Assembly (NCBI RefSeq): GCF_000190535.1
Contig: NC_015160.1
Span: forward strand, 3,410,001 to 3,474,000
DNA: 64,000 bases
Origin: Odoribacter splanchnicus DSM 20712
GTDB lineage: Bacteria; Bacteroidota; Bacteroidia; Bacteroidales; Marinifilaceae
Direction: 5' to 3'
Below, piece by piece: positions 18,521 through 27,478 of the stretch (positions within the stretch are counted from its first letter, which is position 1; each line of letters starts with the position of its first letter). The notes under the pieces were generated by a model, which was not told where the DNA came from, searched no databases, and was given only the letters and a program-made list of their open reading frames with translations. Position numbers and translations under genes: made by a program.

Positions 18521-20383
18521 ATGGAAAAATATAGATTTTTGTGGTCATTGCTACTGGTCAGTTTGTCAAGCATCCTGTTTTCTTGTTCAGATGATGATGA
18601 AGTGACCGGTCCGCTGACAATAAAGACCGGATTATTAAAAGAGATTGGTTATACAACGGCTGTTTGTGGAGGGGAGATCAGCGGGGGAAGTGGGATTGGT
18701 AATCGTGGAGTGTGTTGGTCAACTGATGTCCAACCGACTGTCAAAGACAAACATACCACTGATGGCAGCGGACGTGGTGAATTCCGGAGTGAGATAACCG
18801 GATTGACCGAAGGTGTACAGTATTATGTCCGGGCTTGGGTGGAAACAAGCGATGGTGTTAAATATGGGGAAGAAAAAACCTGTGTAACATTGGCTCATGG
18901 ACGGCCTACGATGTTACTGATGGGGATAAATAATATAAAGGAGACCTCGGCAGAAGTACAGGCTCAGGTGTTTACGGACGGAGGGGTGGACATAACAGAA
19001 AGAGGTGTCGTTTATCGTTTGCAATCAGCTGGAACAGATGAACCTGCTTTGGAAAATGCGACGAAACTGAAGGTTGAAGGGAAAACAGGACTTTTGGAAG
19101 GTATCTTAAACGGATTGACCGATAATGAAACTTACATTTGCCGGGCATATGTCGTTTATGCAGAGGGGACAATCTATACGAAAAGTGAGACCTTTACCAC
19201 TGAAAAATACACAGCACCGAAAGCAGAGATAGAGGAGGTAAAAGATATTACCAATACTGCATTTACAGTTACGGTGAATATAGCTTCCGGTACTCCTCTG
19301 CCTGTGCTGGAATATGGTGTAGTTTGGGGGATTAAGTCAGGACCGACGATCGAGAACAATAAGCTGAAACTGGGAGAAGGAGATGGACAGACTTCGACGA
19401 CTGTCGGCGAGTTGCAGGAAGGTTCTGTATATTATGTACGGCCTTATGCCGTAAATAAAAACGGAATCACTTATGGTGAAGAAGAAGTAGTCGCAACTTT
19501 AAGTTATAAAGCGGCTATTACAACCCGGATGACTGCGTATGTTACTGCCCACCGGGCTTATGTCGGAGGTGAGATCCTGAATACAGGTGTTTTGAATGCA
19601 GCCGTAACAGAAGCCGGCGTTTGTTGGGGAATGGCTGAGCATCCGACAATTGCTGATAATAAATTGAAAGCAGAGGGTATTGGAAATGATCACACCGAAT
19701 TCGATTCATTGATGCTTTTTCCTTTAAAACCGGAGACAAAGTATTATGTTCGTACGTATGTTATAAATGAATATGGAACTAATTATGGGGATGAGTACTC
19801 TTTTACTACCCGTGAACCGGTGGCTGATTTTTTCAAGGCAGAAGGCAGTAGTGGGGATAATCCTGTGTTTAACGGCTTAAATCTTACTTCCACCTATCCG
19901 GGAGGAATCGCTTCCGGAGATCAACAGGATGCTTATGAAAGATTGAGCAATATTCTGACTACTTATGGTAAACGCGTCCTGACGGCTTACCGGATTTATC
20001 TGGTCCCGGATAAAAGCCAGCAACCTCGTTATATCTATACTACCATTCAATATCAGAATAGTGCCGGAAATGCATATGTGGGGATATGGCGGGATAAGAT
20101 AGATTGGGATGCTGATTATGTATACACGGTATCTCATCATCAGAGTAACGGAAATAATGCGACGAATATTTACAACAGTGCTGTGAAAAATGGACAGGAA
20201 GAAGATTTATTGCGGAGTGTGGATTATTTGAGCCAAAGTCCTTTTGTTATAGATTGGGATAATGAAAATTCTACTACAATAAATAGTGCTTTCTACATTA
20301 TTCCGATTAAATATCCGGATAAGTTTAAACGTATGGGCGTATTCCGCTATACGAGCTTAACACCGGCTGAGGACTGGTGGTAA
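18521..20383 (+). CDS. Surface lipoprotein with four fibronectin-like repeats
   Basis: A 620-residue lipoprotein (lipobox LFSCS near residue 22). Four modules of about 95 residues follow (about 33-125, 127-226, 229-326, 331-429), each with the pattern RGVCW or GVVWG near the middle and an end such as YYVRAWVETSDGVKYGEE, typical of Bacteroidota fibronectin type III-like repeats. Residues 435-620 form a different C-terminal domain (NPVFNGLNLTSTYPGG, YIYTTIQYQNSAGNAYVG, ending AEDWW) that I do not recognise. It is the last gene of the SusCD operon, the place usually taken by a surface glycan- or protein-binding lipoprotein. Confidence 0.75.
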   Translation: MEKYRFLWSLLLVSLSSILFSCSDDDEVTGPLTIKTGLLKEIGYTTAVCGGEISGGSGIGNRGVCWSTDVQPTVKDKHTTDGSGRGEFRSEITGLTEGVQYYVRAWVETSDGVKYGEEKTCVTLAHGRPTMLLMGINNIKETSAEVQAQVFTDGGVDITERGVVYRLQSAGTDEPALENATKLKVEGKTGLLEGILNGLTDNETYICRAYVVYAEGTIYTKSETFTTEKYTAPKAEIEEVKDITNTAFTVTVNIASGTPLPVLEYGVVWGIKSGPTIENNKLKLGEGDGQTSTTVGELQEGSVYYVRPYAVNKNGITYGEEEVVATLSYKAAITTRMTAYVTAHRAYVGGEILNTGVLNAAVTEAGVCWGMAEHPTIADNKLKAEGIGNDHTEFDSLMLFPLKPETKYYVRTYVINEYGTNYGDEYSFTTREPVADFFKAEGSSGDNPVFNGLNLTSTYPGGIASGDQQDAYERLSNILTTYGKRVLTAYRIYLVPDKSQQPRYIYTTIQYQNSAGNAYVGIWRDKIDWDADYVYTVSHHQSNGNNATNIYNSAVKNGQEEDLLRSVDYLSQSPFVIDWDNENSTTINSAFYIIPIKYPDKFKRMGVFRYTSLTPAEDWW

Positions 20384-20410
20384 AAAAAAGCCCCGACCGG
20401 GGCTTTTTTT
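20382..20410. terminator. Bidirectional terminator between the SusCD operon and typA
   Basis: GCCCC GACC GGGGC flanked by eight A on the left and seven T on the right makes a hairpin with a U-tract on both strands. It serves the convergent genes on either side and overlaps the typA stop codon. Confidence 0.9.
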
Positions 20411-22232
20411 AATCTTCTACGCTGGTAATACGTTTACTTTGGCGTTTCCGTTCTGTTTCATCGAGGATGATTTTACGTAAACGCATGGAATGAGGGGTTA
20501 CCTCAACATATTCATCTTCCTGTATGTATTCCAATGCTTCTTCCAGACTGAATTTAATAGGGGGAGCTATGTTTACTTTGTCATCTGACCCACTGGCGCG
20601 CATATTGGTCAGTTTTTTAGATTTGCATACATTGATCACGATATCGTCCGGACGGGTACTTTCACCGATCACCTGGCCGGCATACACTGTTTCGCCCGGT
20701 TCGATAAAGAATTTCCCTCTATCCTGCAATTTGTTGATAGCATAAGCAAAAGTATCTCCCGTTTCCATAGCGATCAACGAACCGTTGATCCGCATTTCGA
20801 TATCTCCTTTATAAGGTTCGAATCCTTTCAGACGGTGTGCAATGATGGCTTCTCCTGCCGAAGCCGTCAGCAAATTGCTACGCAAACCGATGATTCCGCG
20901 TGAAGGAATGTCGAAATCCAGGTGAACACGGTCGTCGCGGGTTTCCATATTGTTGAGGACTCCTTTTCGCTTCGTAACCATTTCGATGGCTTTCCCCGAA
21001 AATTCTTCCGGGATATCGATCGTCAGTTCTTCTATCGGTTCGCATTTCTGACCGTCGATTTCTTTAATGATTACCTTCGGCTGTCCCACCTGAAGCTCAT
21101 AGCCTTCCCGCCGCATCGTTTCGATCAAAACACTCAAATGCAATACACCACGGCCGTAAACGATGAATGAATCCGCGCTTAATCCCGGTTCTACCCGCAG
21201 GGCCAGGTTCTTTTCCAGCTCTCTGTCCAGCCGTTCCTTGATGTGGCGTGAAGTGACGTATTTACCGTCTTTACCGAAGAAGGGCGAGTTATTGATCGTA
21301 AACAACATACTCATCGTCGGCTCGTCGATAGCGATCGGGGTCAGGGCTTCCGGATTTTCAAAATCGGCGATAGTATCTCCGATCTCAAATCCTTCGATAC
21401 CTACGATAGCACATATTTCTCCGGCCTCTACTTCCTCTACCTTTTGTTTTTCCAGTCCCTCGAACAACATCAAATCTTTGATCCGGCTTTTGATCTGTGT
21501 CACCCCGTCTCGTTTGCAAAGGGTGACCGGCATACCGGATTTCAGTTTTCCCCGGGTCAGTTTACCGATAGCGATCCGCCCGATATAAGAGGAATATTCC
21601 AATGAAGTGATCATCATCTGAGGAGTTCCTTCGGTTGCTTCGGGTTCGGGGATATCTTCGATGATTGCGTCCAAAAGGGCGGTAATATCTTCTGTTTTGT
21701 TTTTCCAGTCCGTCGACATCCAGCCTTGTTTGGCACTTCCGTAAATCGTTTTAAAATCCAGTTGTTCTTCACTGGCTCCCAGGGAGAACATCAGATCGAA
21801 GACCTCTTCCTGCACTTCGTCCGGTCGGCAGTTCGGCTTATCCACCTTATTTACCACCACGATAGCTTTCTTGCCTAATCCCAACGCTTTCTGCAATACA
21901 AAGCGGGTTTGGGGCATCGTGCCCTCGAAAGCATCCACCAGTAACAATACGCCGTCGGCCATGTTCAATACACGTTCCACCTCTCCGCCGAAATCCGAGT
22001 GGCCCGGAGTGTCTATAATGTTTATCTTATAGTCTTTATAATGAACAGAAACGTTTTTTGCCAGGATAGTAATTCCCCGTTCACGTTCTTGATCATTATT
22101 ATCCAGAATTAAATCTCCACTTTGTTTTTCGTTTTCTCTGAATTGTTTGCCCTGCAAAATCATTTTATCCACGAGGGTTGTTTTTCCGTGGTCGACGTGT
22201 GCAATAATGGCAATGTTTCTTAATTTCCGCAT
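20409..22232 (-). CDS. typA: Ribosome-associated translational GTPase TypA/BipA
   Basis: A 607-residue translation-factor GTPase related to EF-G, involved in ribosome assembly and stress adaptation. The G domain at the N-terminus has AHVDHGKTTLVDKM (P-loop), DTPGHSDFGGEVERV and NKVDKP; EF-G-like domains II, III and V and the BipA C-terminal domain follow, ending RQSKRITSVED. The frame is open upstream to 22391, but MRKLRNIAIIAHVDHGK is the family start. A possible -7 element (TATTTTTG, 22258-22265, minus strand) lies just before it. Confidence 0.96.
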   Translation of the reverse strand: MRKLRNIAIIAHVDHGKTTLVDKMILQGKQFRENEKQSGDLILDNNDQERERGITILAKNVSVHYKDYKINIIDTPGHSDFGGEVERVLNMADGVLLLVDAFEGTMPQTRFVLQKALGLGKKAIVVVNKVDKPNCRPDEVQEEVFDLMFSLGASEEQLDFKTIYGSAKQGWMSTDWKNKTEDITALLDAIIEDIPEPEATEGTPQMMITSLEYSSYIGRIAIGKLTRGKLKSGMPVTLCKRDGVTQIKSRIKDLMLFEGLEKQKVEEVEAGEICAIVGIEGFEIGDTIADFENPEALTPIAIDEPTMSMLFTINNSPFFGKDGKYVTSRHIKERLDRELEKNLALRVEPGLSADSFIVYGRGVLHLSVLIETMRREGYELQVGQPKVIIKEIDGQKCEPIEELTIDIPEEFSGKAIEMVTKRKGVLNNMETRDDRVHLDFDIPSRGIIGLRSNLLTASAGEAIIAHRLKGFEPYKGDIEMRINGSLIAMETGDTFAYAINKLQDRGKFFIEPGETVYAGQVIGESTRPDDIVINVCKSKKLTNMRASGSDDKVNIAPPIKFSLEEALEYIQEDEYVEVTPHSMRLRKIILDETERKRQSKRITSVED

Positions 22233-22385
22233 TTGTGTATCTATAATTTTAGGGGGACAAAAATACAATAAATTATTGACAATGAAAATAGTGGAGGTGA
22301 AAATGCGGATAAATCGTTGAAAACGTGGGAGAAGTTGTATACGGACCGGGCCTGATATGGTTATGTCAGGGGCGGTGGAAAAGAA

Positions 22386-22411
22386 AAACACCGGCTCGGC
22401 GGCCGGTGTTT
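22386..22411 (-). terminator. Terminator after fba
   Basis: A 10-bp stem (AAACACCGGC with GCCGGTGTTT) and 6-nt loop lie 10 bp beyond the fba stop, followed on the minus strand by TTCTTTTCC. Confidence 0.8.
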
Positions 22412-22420
22412 GATAGGCAT

Positions 22421-23416
22421 TTATTTTACCGTATTGGCACTTCCCAGTACATCTGTCAGTTTGTGTTTATACAGTTCTCTCAGTGAGTCACGGGCCGGGC
22501 CCAGGTATTTCCGCGGGTCGAATTCGGCCGGTTTGGTAGCGAAAATTTCACGCACAGCAGCAGTCATCGCTAAACGGCCGTCGGAGTCGATGTTGATTTT
22601 ACAAACAGCCGATTTAGCCGCTTCCCGTAACTGATCTTCCGGGATACCGATTGCGTCTTTCAGGGCACCGCCGTATTTGTTGATGATAGCCACTTTGTCC
22701 TGAGGTACGGATGAAGATCCATGCAGTACGATAGGGAAACCCGGGATACGTTTTTCAATTTCCTTCAGAATATCGAAACGTAATGGAGGAGGAACCAATA
22801 CGCCGTCGGCATTCCGTGTACATTGTTCCGGTTTGAACTTATTCGCTCCGTGGGAAGTTCCGATAGAGATAGCCAGTGAGTCTACCCCTGTCTTTTTAAC
22901 GAAATCTTCTACTTCTTCAGGACGGGTATAAGTGTGGTGTTCGGCAGACACTTCGTCTTCTACGCCGGCCAGTACACCGAGTTCTCCTTCTACGGTTACA
23001 TCGAACTGATGAGCATATTCCACCACTTTTTTGGTCAGCGCTACGTTTTCATCATACGGAAGATGTGAGCCGTCGATCATGACTGAAGAAAAGCCCATGT
23101 CGATACAACTTTTGCAAAGCTCGAAGCTGTCACCGTGATCCAAATGTAAGGTAATCGGAATATTTAAACCCAGCTCTTTAGCATATTCTACAGCCCCTTG
23201 AGCCATATAACGAAGCAGGGTCTGGTTGGCATATTTACGGGCACCACTGGAAACCTGAAGGATTACCGGTGATTTACATTCGACAGCTGCCTGGATAATG
23301 GCCTGCATCTGTTCCATGTTGTTAAAGTTAAAGGCTGCAATTGCATATTTTCCTGCCATTGCATTTTTAAACATTTCTCTGGTATTCACCAGTCCTAAAT
23401 CTTTGTAGTTGACCAT
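22421..23416 (-). CDS. fba: Fructose-bisphosphate aldolase, class II
   Basis: Zinc-dependent aldolase (331 residues) that interconverts fructose 1,6-bisphosphate with dihydroxyacetone phosphate and glyceraldehyde 3-phosphate. Metal and phosphate-binding motifs are visible: LHLDHGDS, VEGELGVLAG, SIGTSHGANK and VLHGSSSVP. It has its own terminator, and a -7-like element (TACATTTG on the minus strand, 23447-23454) lies 31 bp upstream, so it is probably a single-gene unit. Confidence 0.95.
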   Translation of the reverse strand: MVNYKDLGLVNTREMFKNAMAGKYAIAAFNFNNMEQMQAIIQAAVECKSPVILQVSSGARKYANQTLLRYMAQGAVEYAKELGLNIPITLHLDHGDSFELCKSCIDMGFSSVMIDGSHLPYDENVALTKKVVEYAHQFDVTVEGELGVLAGVEDEVSAEHHTYTRPEEVEDFVKKTGVDSLAISIGTSHGANKFKPEQCTRNADGVLVPPPLRFDILKEIEKRIPGFPIVLHGSSSVPQDKVAIINKYGGALKDAIGIPEDQLREAAKSAVCKINIDSDGRLAMTAAVREIFATKPAEFDPRKYLGPARDSLRELYKHKLTDVLGSANTVK

Positions 23417-23550
23417 AACTTATATATTAAAAATTGTATTTTGCTTCAAATGTAGAAAATTATCCACAAAGTATCAATCGGGTATTGAAAAGTTTTAACA
23501 AATAATCGTCGTACACGATAGCGGAAAATTATGGGAACAGATTCCTGATT

Positions 23551-23916
23551 ATGAAAATTACGATTATCGGAGCCGGAAATATCGGCGGGGCTATCGCCCG
23601 GGGATTAGTAAGGGGAGGCGTGTTCAATGCTTCGGATATTACTTGTACGGATTTGATGCAGGCGAATCTCGACCGTTTATTATCGGCAGATGCTTGTTTT
23701 AACGTATCACAGGATAATCCGACGGCTATTCAGGGAGCCGATTTAGTAGTTATCGCGGTAAAACCCTGGCGCGTGGAGGCTGTGATCGACGAGATCCGGG
23801 GTGCACTCGATTATGAAAGACAATCGGTCGTTTCCGTCGCTGCCGGAATTCCTTTCGAGCGGTTATTGCGTTATTTTACGAAAGATGCAGTTACAAGGTA
23901 TTTACCATGTAGTTAG
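23551..23916 (+). pseudogene. proC: Truncated pyrroline-5-carboxylate reductase (proC)
   Basis: The first 115 or so residues are the NAD(P)-binding half of ProC, which makes proline: IIGAGNIGGAIARGL at the N-terminus, then VVIAVKPWRVEAVIDEI and VVSVAAGIPFERLLRYF. The family needs about 265 residues. Here the similarity stops at about base 23893 and the frame closes 23 bases later (RYLPCS), so the catalytic C-terminal domain is missing. It is not seen elsewhere in the window. The break marks the left edge of a rearranged accessory region running to 36.77 kb. Confidence 0.8.
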
Positions 23917-24050
23917 TATGTATCAACTCCAATTCAATTCCAATTCTTCTCCAATTTAACATCAATTTTAATCGGTATTGAATTGAAAATATATTGGAAA
24001 TTTAAACTTTTTTTATCATATTATTAACCTTGAAACTAAATATAAACATC

Positions 24051-24116
24051 ATGGCAAGGGTAATTTCTTCAAAGCTCAGGCATATTTCCGGACGCATAGG
24101 AAACCATATCTTTTAG
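24051..24116 (+). pseudogene. Possible 5' remnant of a small MAR..SGRIGN protein gene
   Basis: A 21-codon frame encodes MARVISSKLRHISGRIGN plus three residues. This looks like the beginning of small Bacteroidota proteins that start MAR(x)S..SGRIGN..F, and it stops immediately after that signature. It lies in a 500-bp stretch (23917-24420) that is otherwise only degenerate DNA. Weak evidence, recorded because no other gene explains the segment. Confidence 0.25.
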
Positions 24117-24231
24117 GGACTTTATTTCAGTGTGCTACCTTTACACCAAAGCAAAGAAACGGCGGAAGTATACTTTGCACTTTCTGAAGAATGGAAGAAT
24201 ACTTCTTTTCATATATACGCTTTCGCCGTAA

Positions 24232-24747
24232 ATGCACGTGCCACATGTTTACCTTAAAGGTACGTTTATGAGTGTAAATAAACTACCTTTAGAAATATAT
24301 TCGACTGACAATTGGCAATATTTGGGAAAATTCCTTTCTCAGGGCAGAGGCCCTGATGAGTTCCTATCTGTGCAATTTTCTCAGGATTATTTTGTTTTTA
24401 GATGACAATCTTCCAGTGATATGAAAACCAATTTTTCTTTGTCTTATCAACCTCCCATCGATATTTTTGAGACAGCCCGTTTGCCGGAATCAGATTTTAT
24501 TCTGTATTATTCGTCATTACAAGTTTCTTCGGAATATATCTACGCGCTTTATGTTAATAAGAAAGATAATTTATTTTCTCATGCGGAAGGAGAGACTGAA
24601 ATTCACGTATTCAATTGGGAAGGAGCACCTATAGCTAAAATCCGGATTCCCGACAATATTATTTATTTTGCAGTGGATGAAAAACATCGTTATATATACG
24701 GATTAAAAGGTAACGAGGAATTATATCGGTATAAATTTGAAATTTAA
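24232..24747 (+). pseudogene. Decayed 6-bladed beta-propeller protein, copy 1
   Basis: A single frame from 24232 encodes MHVPHVYLKGTF and later YLGKFLSQGRGPDEFLSVQ, hits an in-frame TGA at 24403, and continues in the same frame from 24421 as a 108-residue C-terminal part (EYIYALYVNKK, EIHVFNWEGAPIAKIRI, YFAVDEKHRYIYGLKG, ending ELYRYKFEI). The GKFLSxGRGPxEF and (E)IHVFxWxG motifs are typical of BF3164/TolB-like 6-bladed propeller lipoproteins. The signal peptide and first blades are missing, so this is a broken gene. A related decayed copy follows directly and another member lies at the right end of the window. Confidence 0.65.
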
Positions 24748-24783
24748 ATCTATTTTTATCTCTGCAGAGTAACTATTTTTCAA

Positions 24784-25431
24784 TTGGACTCACTTCCCTG
24801 GGGGAAAGTAAACATTGCAGAAAAAAGGTTGCGACAACCCTTATCCAGTACTGCTTTCTTTAGATTAGACCCCGATCATTATTTAACAACTTATAATGCA
24901 TATAGTCGTTTTGCTTTATACGATAAAGACCTGAACCTGGTCGATTCCTGTACTTACTATTCTCCAATCACCACCCAGACTACCCCGGAAAAAGTATTGG
25001 AAAATTACTATTTCTATTGTTCAGCTGTCCTCATAAAGCCGGATGGAACAAAATTCCTGAATTTTACGCATTGCGGTGCCATTCTGGAGTTTTTCAATAT
25101 ACAGCAAAATAAGATCACACATTCGAATACAAGTTATATTTATGAACCGACTTATGAAGCAGACGGGGTTCCTCTTTGGCGGGAAAGTATCAGAGGATGG
25201 AGGACAGTATATGCCACGGATAATTACATATATATAGCATTAAACGGAACAAAGGACATAGAGACCCGAATCGAAAAACTTTCTGTATTCGATTGGCAGG
25301 GACGCCCTGTAAGACAATATGATTTGGAAGTTAATATTATGCGGGTTGTTGTTGATGAAAGTTCAAAAACGGGCTATGTCATTTATCGGGATGATGAGTA
25401 TGAATATCATTTAGGGAATTTTGATTTATAG
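24784..25431 (+). pseudogene. N-terminally truncated 6-bladed beta-propeller protein, copy 2
   Basis: A 215-residue frame that begins mid-protein with a TTG codon. It resembles the C-terminal two thirds of the same propeller family: SSTAFFRLDPDHYLTTYN, AVLIKPDGTKFLNFTHCGA, KLSVFDWQGRPVRQYDL and MRVVVDESSKTGYVIY. No signal peptide, lipobox or N-terminal blade is present and the preceding 36 bp separate it from copy 1, so the two probably come from a deletion within a tandem pair. Function of the family is unknown. Confidence 0.6.
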
Positions 25432-25452
25432 CCAACCTATTCAATCATAACT

Positions 25453-25713
25453 ATGGTAAAGCATTTTTGTTATTTACTATTATGTACGATAACAATCACT
25501 TCTTGTTCTCGTACAGTTAAACTGAAACAGGAATTATTTCAATTATAATCTCAAAAGATAGTGCTTCCACAATACAATCCGCATATTCCAACAAACAAAG
25601 TATTATACACCTTTCTTTTAGATGAAAATAATAAAGTCATTTTGGCAGGGAATCCCCTATTTAATCCACGTATCGAAGCCTTAGTATTTCAAAAACTAAA
25701 AGAAAATAACTAA
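25453..25713 (+). pseudogene. Remnant of a thioredoxin-like lipoprotein
   Basis: The ATG at 25453 opens a lipoprotein signal peptide (MVKHFCYLLLCTITITSCS) that ends at an in-frame TAA (25546-25548). The same frame then runs on to 25713 with YTFLLDENNKVILAGNPLF, the C-terminal signature of small Bacteroidota thioredoxin-like lipoproteins. The middle of the domain, including any CxxC, is missing. One nonsense codon plus an internal deletion make this a pseudogene. Intact or less decayed relatives sit at 61.9-63.2 kb, again beside propeller genes. Confidence 0.55.
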
Positions 25714-25797
25714 ATTTATAGCTAAGCAACATCGGAAACAAGTTGATAAAATTCAGGCAGAGGGAGTGTCAATTGAGCTGTGAATATTTGCCTCTTA

Positions 25798-26126
25798 CTC
25801 TACCATTCGATTTCCTTCAACCCATGTTCCCGTAGATATTGGTTTGTACGGCTGAACTGGTGATTGCCGAACCATCCGCCCCGGTTGGCAGAAAGCGGGG
25901 AGGGGTGTACGCATTTAAGCACCAGGTGCCGGTCGGTATCGATAAATGCGCCTTTGCGTTGGGCATAGGATCCCCACAACAGGAATACCAGGTGTTCTTT
26001 CTTTTCTGCGATCTTGCGGATAACGGCATCGGTGAAAGTTTCCCAGCCTTTGTTCTGGTGCGAACCGGCTTGGTGGGCCCGTACGGTAAGCGTTGCATTG
26101 AGCAGTAGTACCCCCTGGTCCGACCA
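25798..26126 (-). pseudogene. Partial duplicate of ung (3' part)
   Basis: These 329 bp equal 36774-37102 with one mismatch seen (25848 A versus 36824 G). They encode the last 108 or so residues of uracil-DNA glycosylase, including [19 protein letters not shown] and the stop codon. The copy begins 2 bp beyond the ung stop and breaks inside the gene, where it joins an unrelated ATP-binding gene fragment on the other strand. It has no N-terminal catalytic part. It is in direct orientation with the intact ung 10,976 bp away. Confidence 0.9.
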
Positions 26127-26745
26127 TCGTTCCTGGAATGCCGAAAATATAATTCCAAGTCTGGCTATTTATGACGACCGTATTGTATTCCAGAATCCGG
26201 GATCATTTTCTCCGGGTATGGCATGGCAGGACTTTGTGAATGAACAGATTGGTTCTTTACCAGCCAATCCTACGATAGCAAATGTATTCTATCGGCGTGG
26301 CACGATGGAAGCTTGGGGACGTGGTATAGGTCTTATTATGGAGAGTTGTAGAGAGCAGGCTCTTCCTACTCCGGAAATCAAAGTTGTTCCACCGTTTGTA
26401 AATCTCACAATATGGTTTAAGCACTCACTGATTGGTGGTGTGAAAACATCTGCACCCCAAGTGGAAGATTCTTACACTCCAAGTCGCACCCCAAGTGATG
26501 ATGATTTCACCTCAAGTCATAACGAAATACAGAATAAGTCGAATATCATTACACCCCAAGATAAGGTGTTTGAATTTTGTAAATCACCGAAGAGTATCGT
26601 TGAAATAGCAGAAATGCTTGGAGTGAATGATAGAAGATGGGTACGTAAGAAATACATTGCTCCGTTTATCGGTACAAAACTTCAAATGACCATTCCTGAT
26701 AAACCAAATAGCCAAAATCAGAAATATATCACGATTGGAGAATGA
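26127..26745 (+). pseudogene. 3' fragment of an ATP-binding (divergent AAA_4 type) protein
   Basis: From the ung junction rightward the plus strand encodes about 200 residues of the C-terminal half of the AlbA_2/HATPase_c_4-type ATP-binding regulators: FQNPGSFSPG, PTIANVFYRRGTMEAWGRGI, then a winged-helix-like tail (SPKSIVEIAEMLGVNDRRW). The N-terminal half is missing; the frame runs backward into antisense ung sequence, so any start there is artificial. It probably belonged to a mobile or regulatory gene carried into the island. Confidence 0.7.
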
Positions 26746-26750
26746 TATTA

Positions 26751-26784
26751 AAAGTGCCAAAAGGTTTTACTCTTCCGGCACTTT
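26751..26784 (-). terminator. Cassette hairpin 4 (end of cassette 4)
   Basis: AAAGTGCC (26751-26758) pairs with GGCACTTT (26777-26784). The same hairpin closes each of the four cassettes in this locus. On the minus strand it is followed by only a short T stretch. It lies 22 bp past the end of the partner gene. Confidence 0.65.
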
Positions 26785-26805
26785 CGACTTAACTTAATTC
26801 TGATT

Positions 26806-27468
26806 TCATTCCATCAGAGCTTCATTACCTTCCCAAAGGTTTTTGGTTTTATCTTCCAAATAAGTTTTTGTATAAGTTCGAGGCTGGTATTTCACTTGTT
26901 TTATTTCTTGAAATTTTCCTGATGAATCTATTTTATAATAAGTATCCACACGTTGTGCCTGAACGGAACTAAAACTTGAATAGAACATTATTGGAACTGT
27001 ATCTATCAGCTGTAGATGGGTTATAATAACAGTTGAATCTTCTTTTATTCGCCATTGTTTTATATATAAACGTTCAGAAGTAATAAAATAAACACCTGCT
27101 TCAAGAAAATCAATAACTGTACCCTCTTCATTAAAAGTTGCTAATAACTGTTTATTAGGATCAGATTCACCTATGCTTAAAGCAATAACTATGTAGCTTC
27201 TATTATTAGTCTGGAATTTTCTGAAAATGCGAGCAGAAGTTTCATAAGTAGTTCTTTCAGTTAAACCTAAATCCTTGTAAGTATGTAAGGGTAAGGAACC
27301 CAATTCCGAACTAGATAAATTATAAATAGTTTTACCCCAAGGTGCTGTTTTTGTACAATTAAAAGGCAATGCAGTTCCCTGAATTCTTGCTATTTTCTCT
27401 TTAATATTCAAAGCGTATAGAGTAAAAGAAAATATCAACATAATTGAAAGAGCAAATACTTTTTTCAT
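26806..27468 (-). CDS. Exported partner protein of cassette 4 (candidate immunity)
   Basis: A 220-residue protein with a signal peptide (MKKVFALSIMLIFSFTLYA). I do not recognise the family; it has no metal or thiol motif and looks rich in beta strands (RSYIVIALSIGESD, VYFITSERLYIKQWRI). It begins 10 bp after the stop of the cysteine-peptidase module, exactly where the other cassettes have their small exported partner, but its sequence is unrelated to those three. This is what a cognate inhibitor of a different effector domain would look like. The frame opens 16 codons further upstream inside the module gene; the signal peptide sets the start at 27468. Confidence 0.6.
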   Translation of the reverse strand: MKKVFALSIMLIFSFTLYALNIKEKIARIQGTALPFNCTKTAPWGKTIYNLSSSELGSLPLHTYKDLGLTERTTYETSARIFRKFQTNNRSYIVIALSIGESDPNKQLLATFNEEGTVIDFLEAGVYFITSERLYIKQWRIKEDSTVIITHLQLIDTVPIMFYSSFSSVQAQRVDTYYKIDSSGKFQEIKQVKYQPRTYTKTYLEDKTKNLWEGNEALME

Positions 27469-27478
27469 ATTTTTTAGT

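Noticed and set aside
26014..26130. Start of the ATP-binding gene inside the ung copy
   Set aside because: The first 39 or so codons are antisense ung sequence; the frame is a chance fusion.
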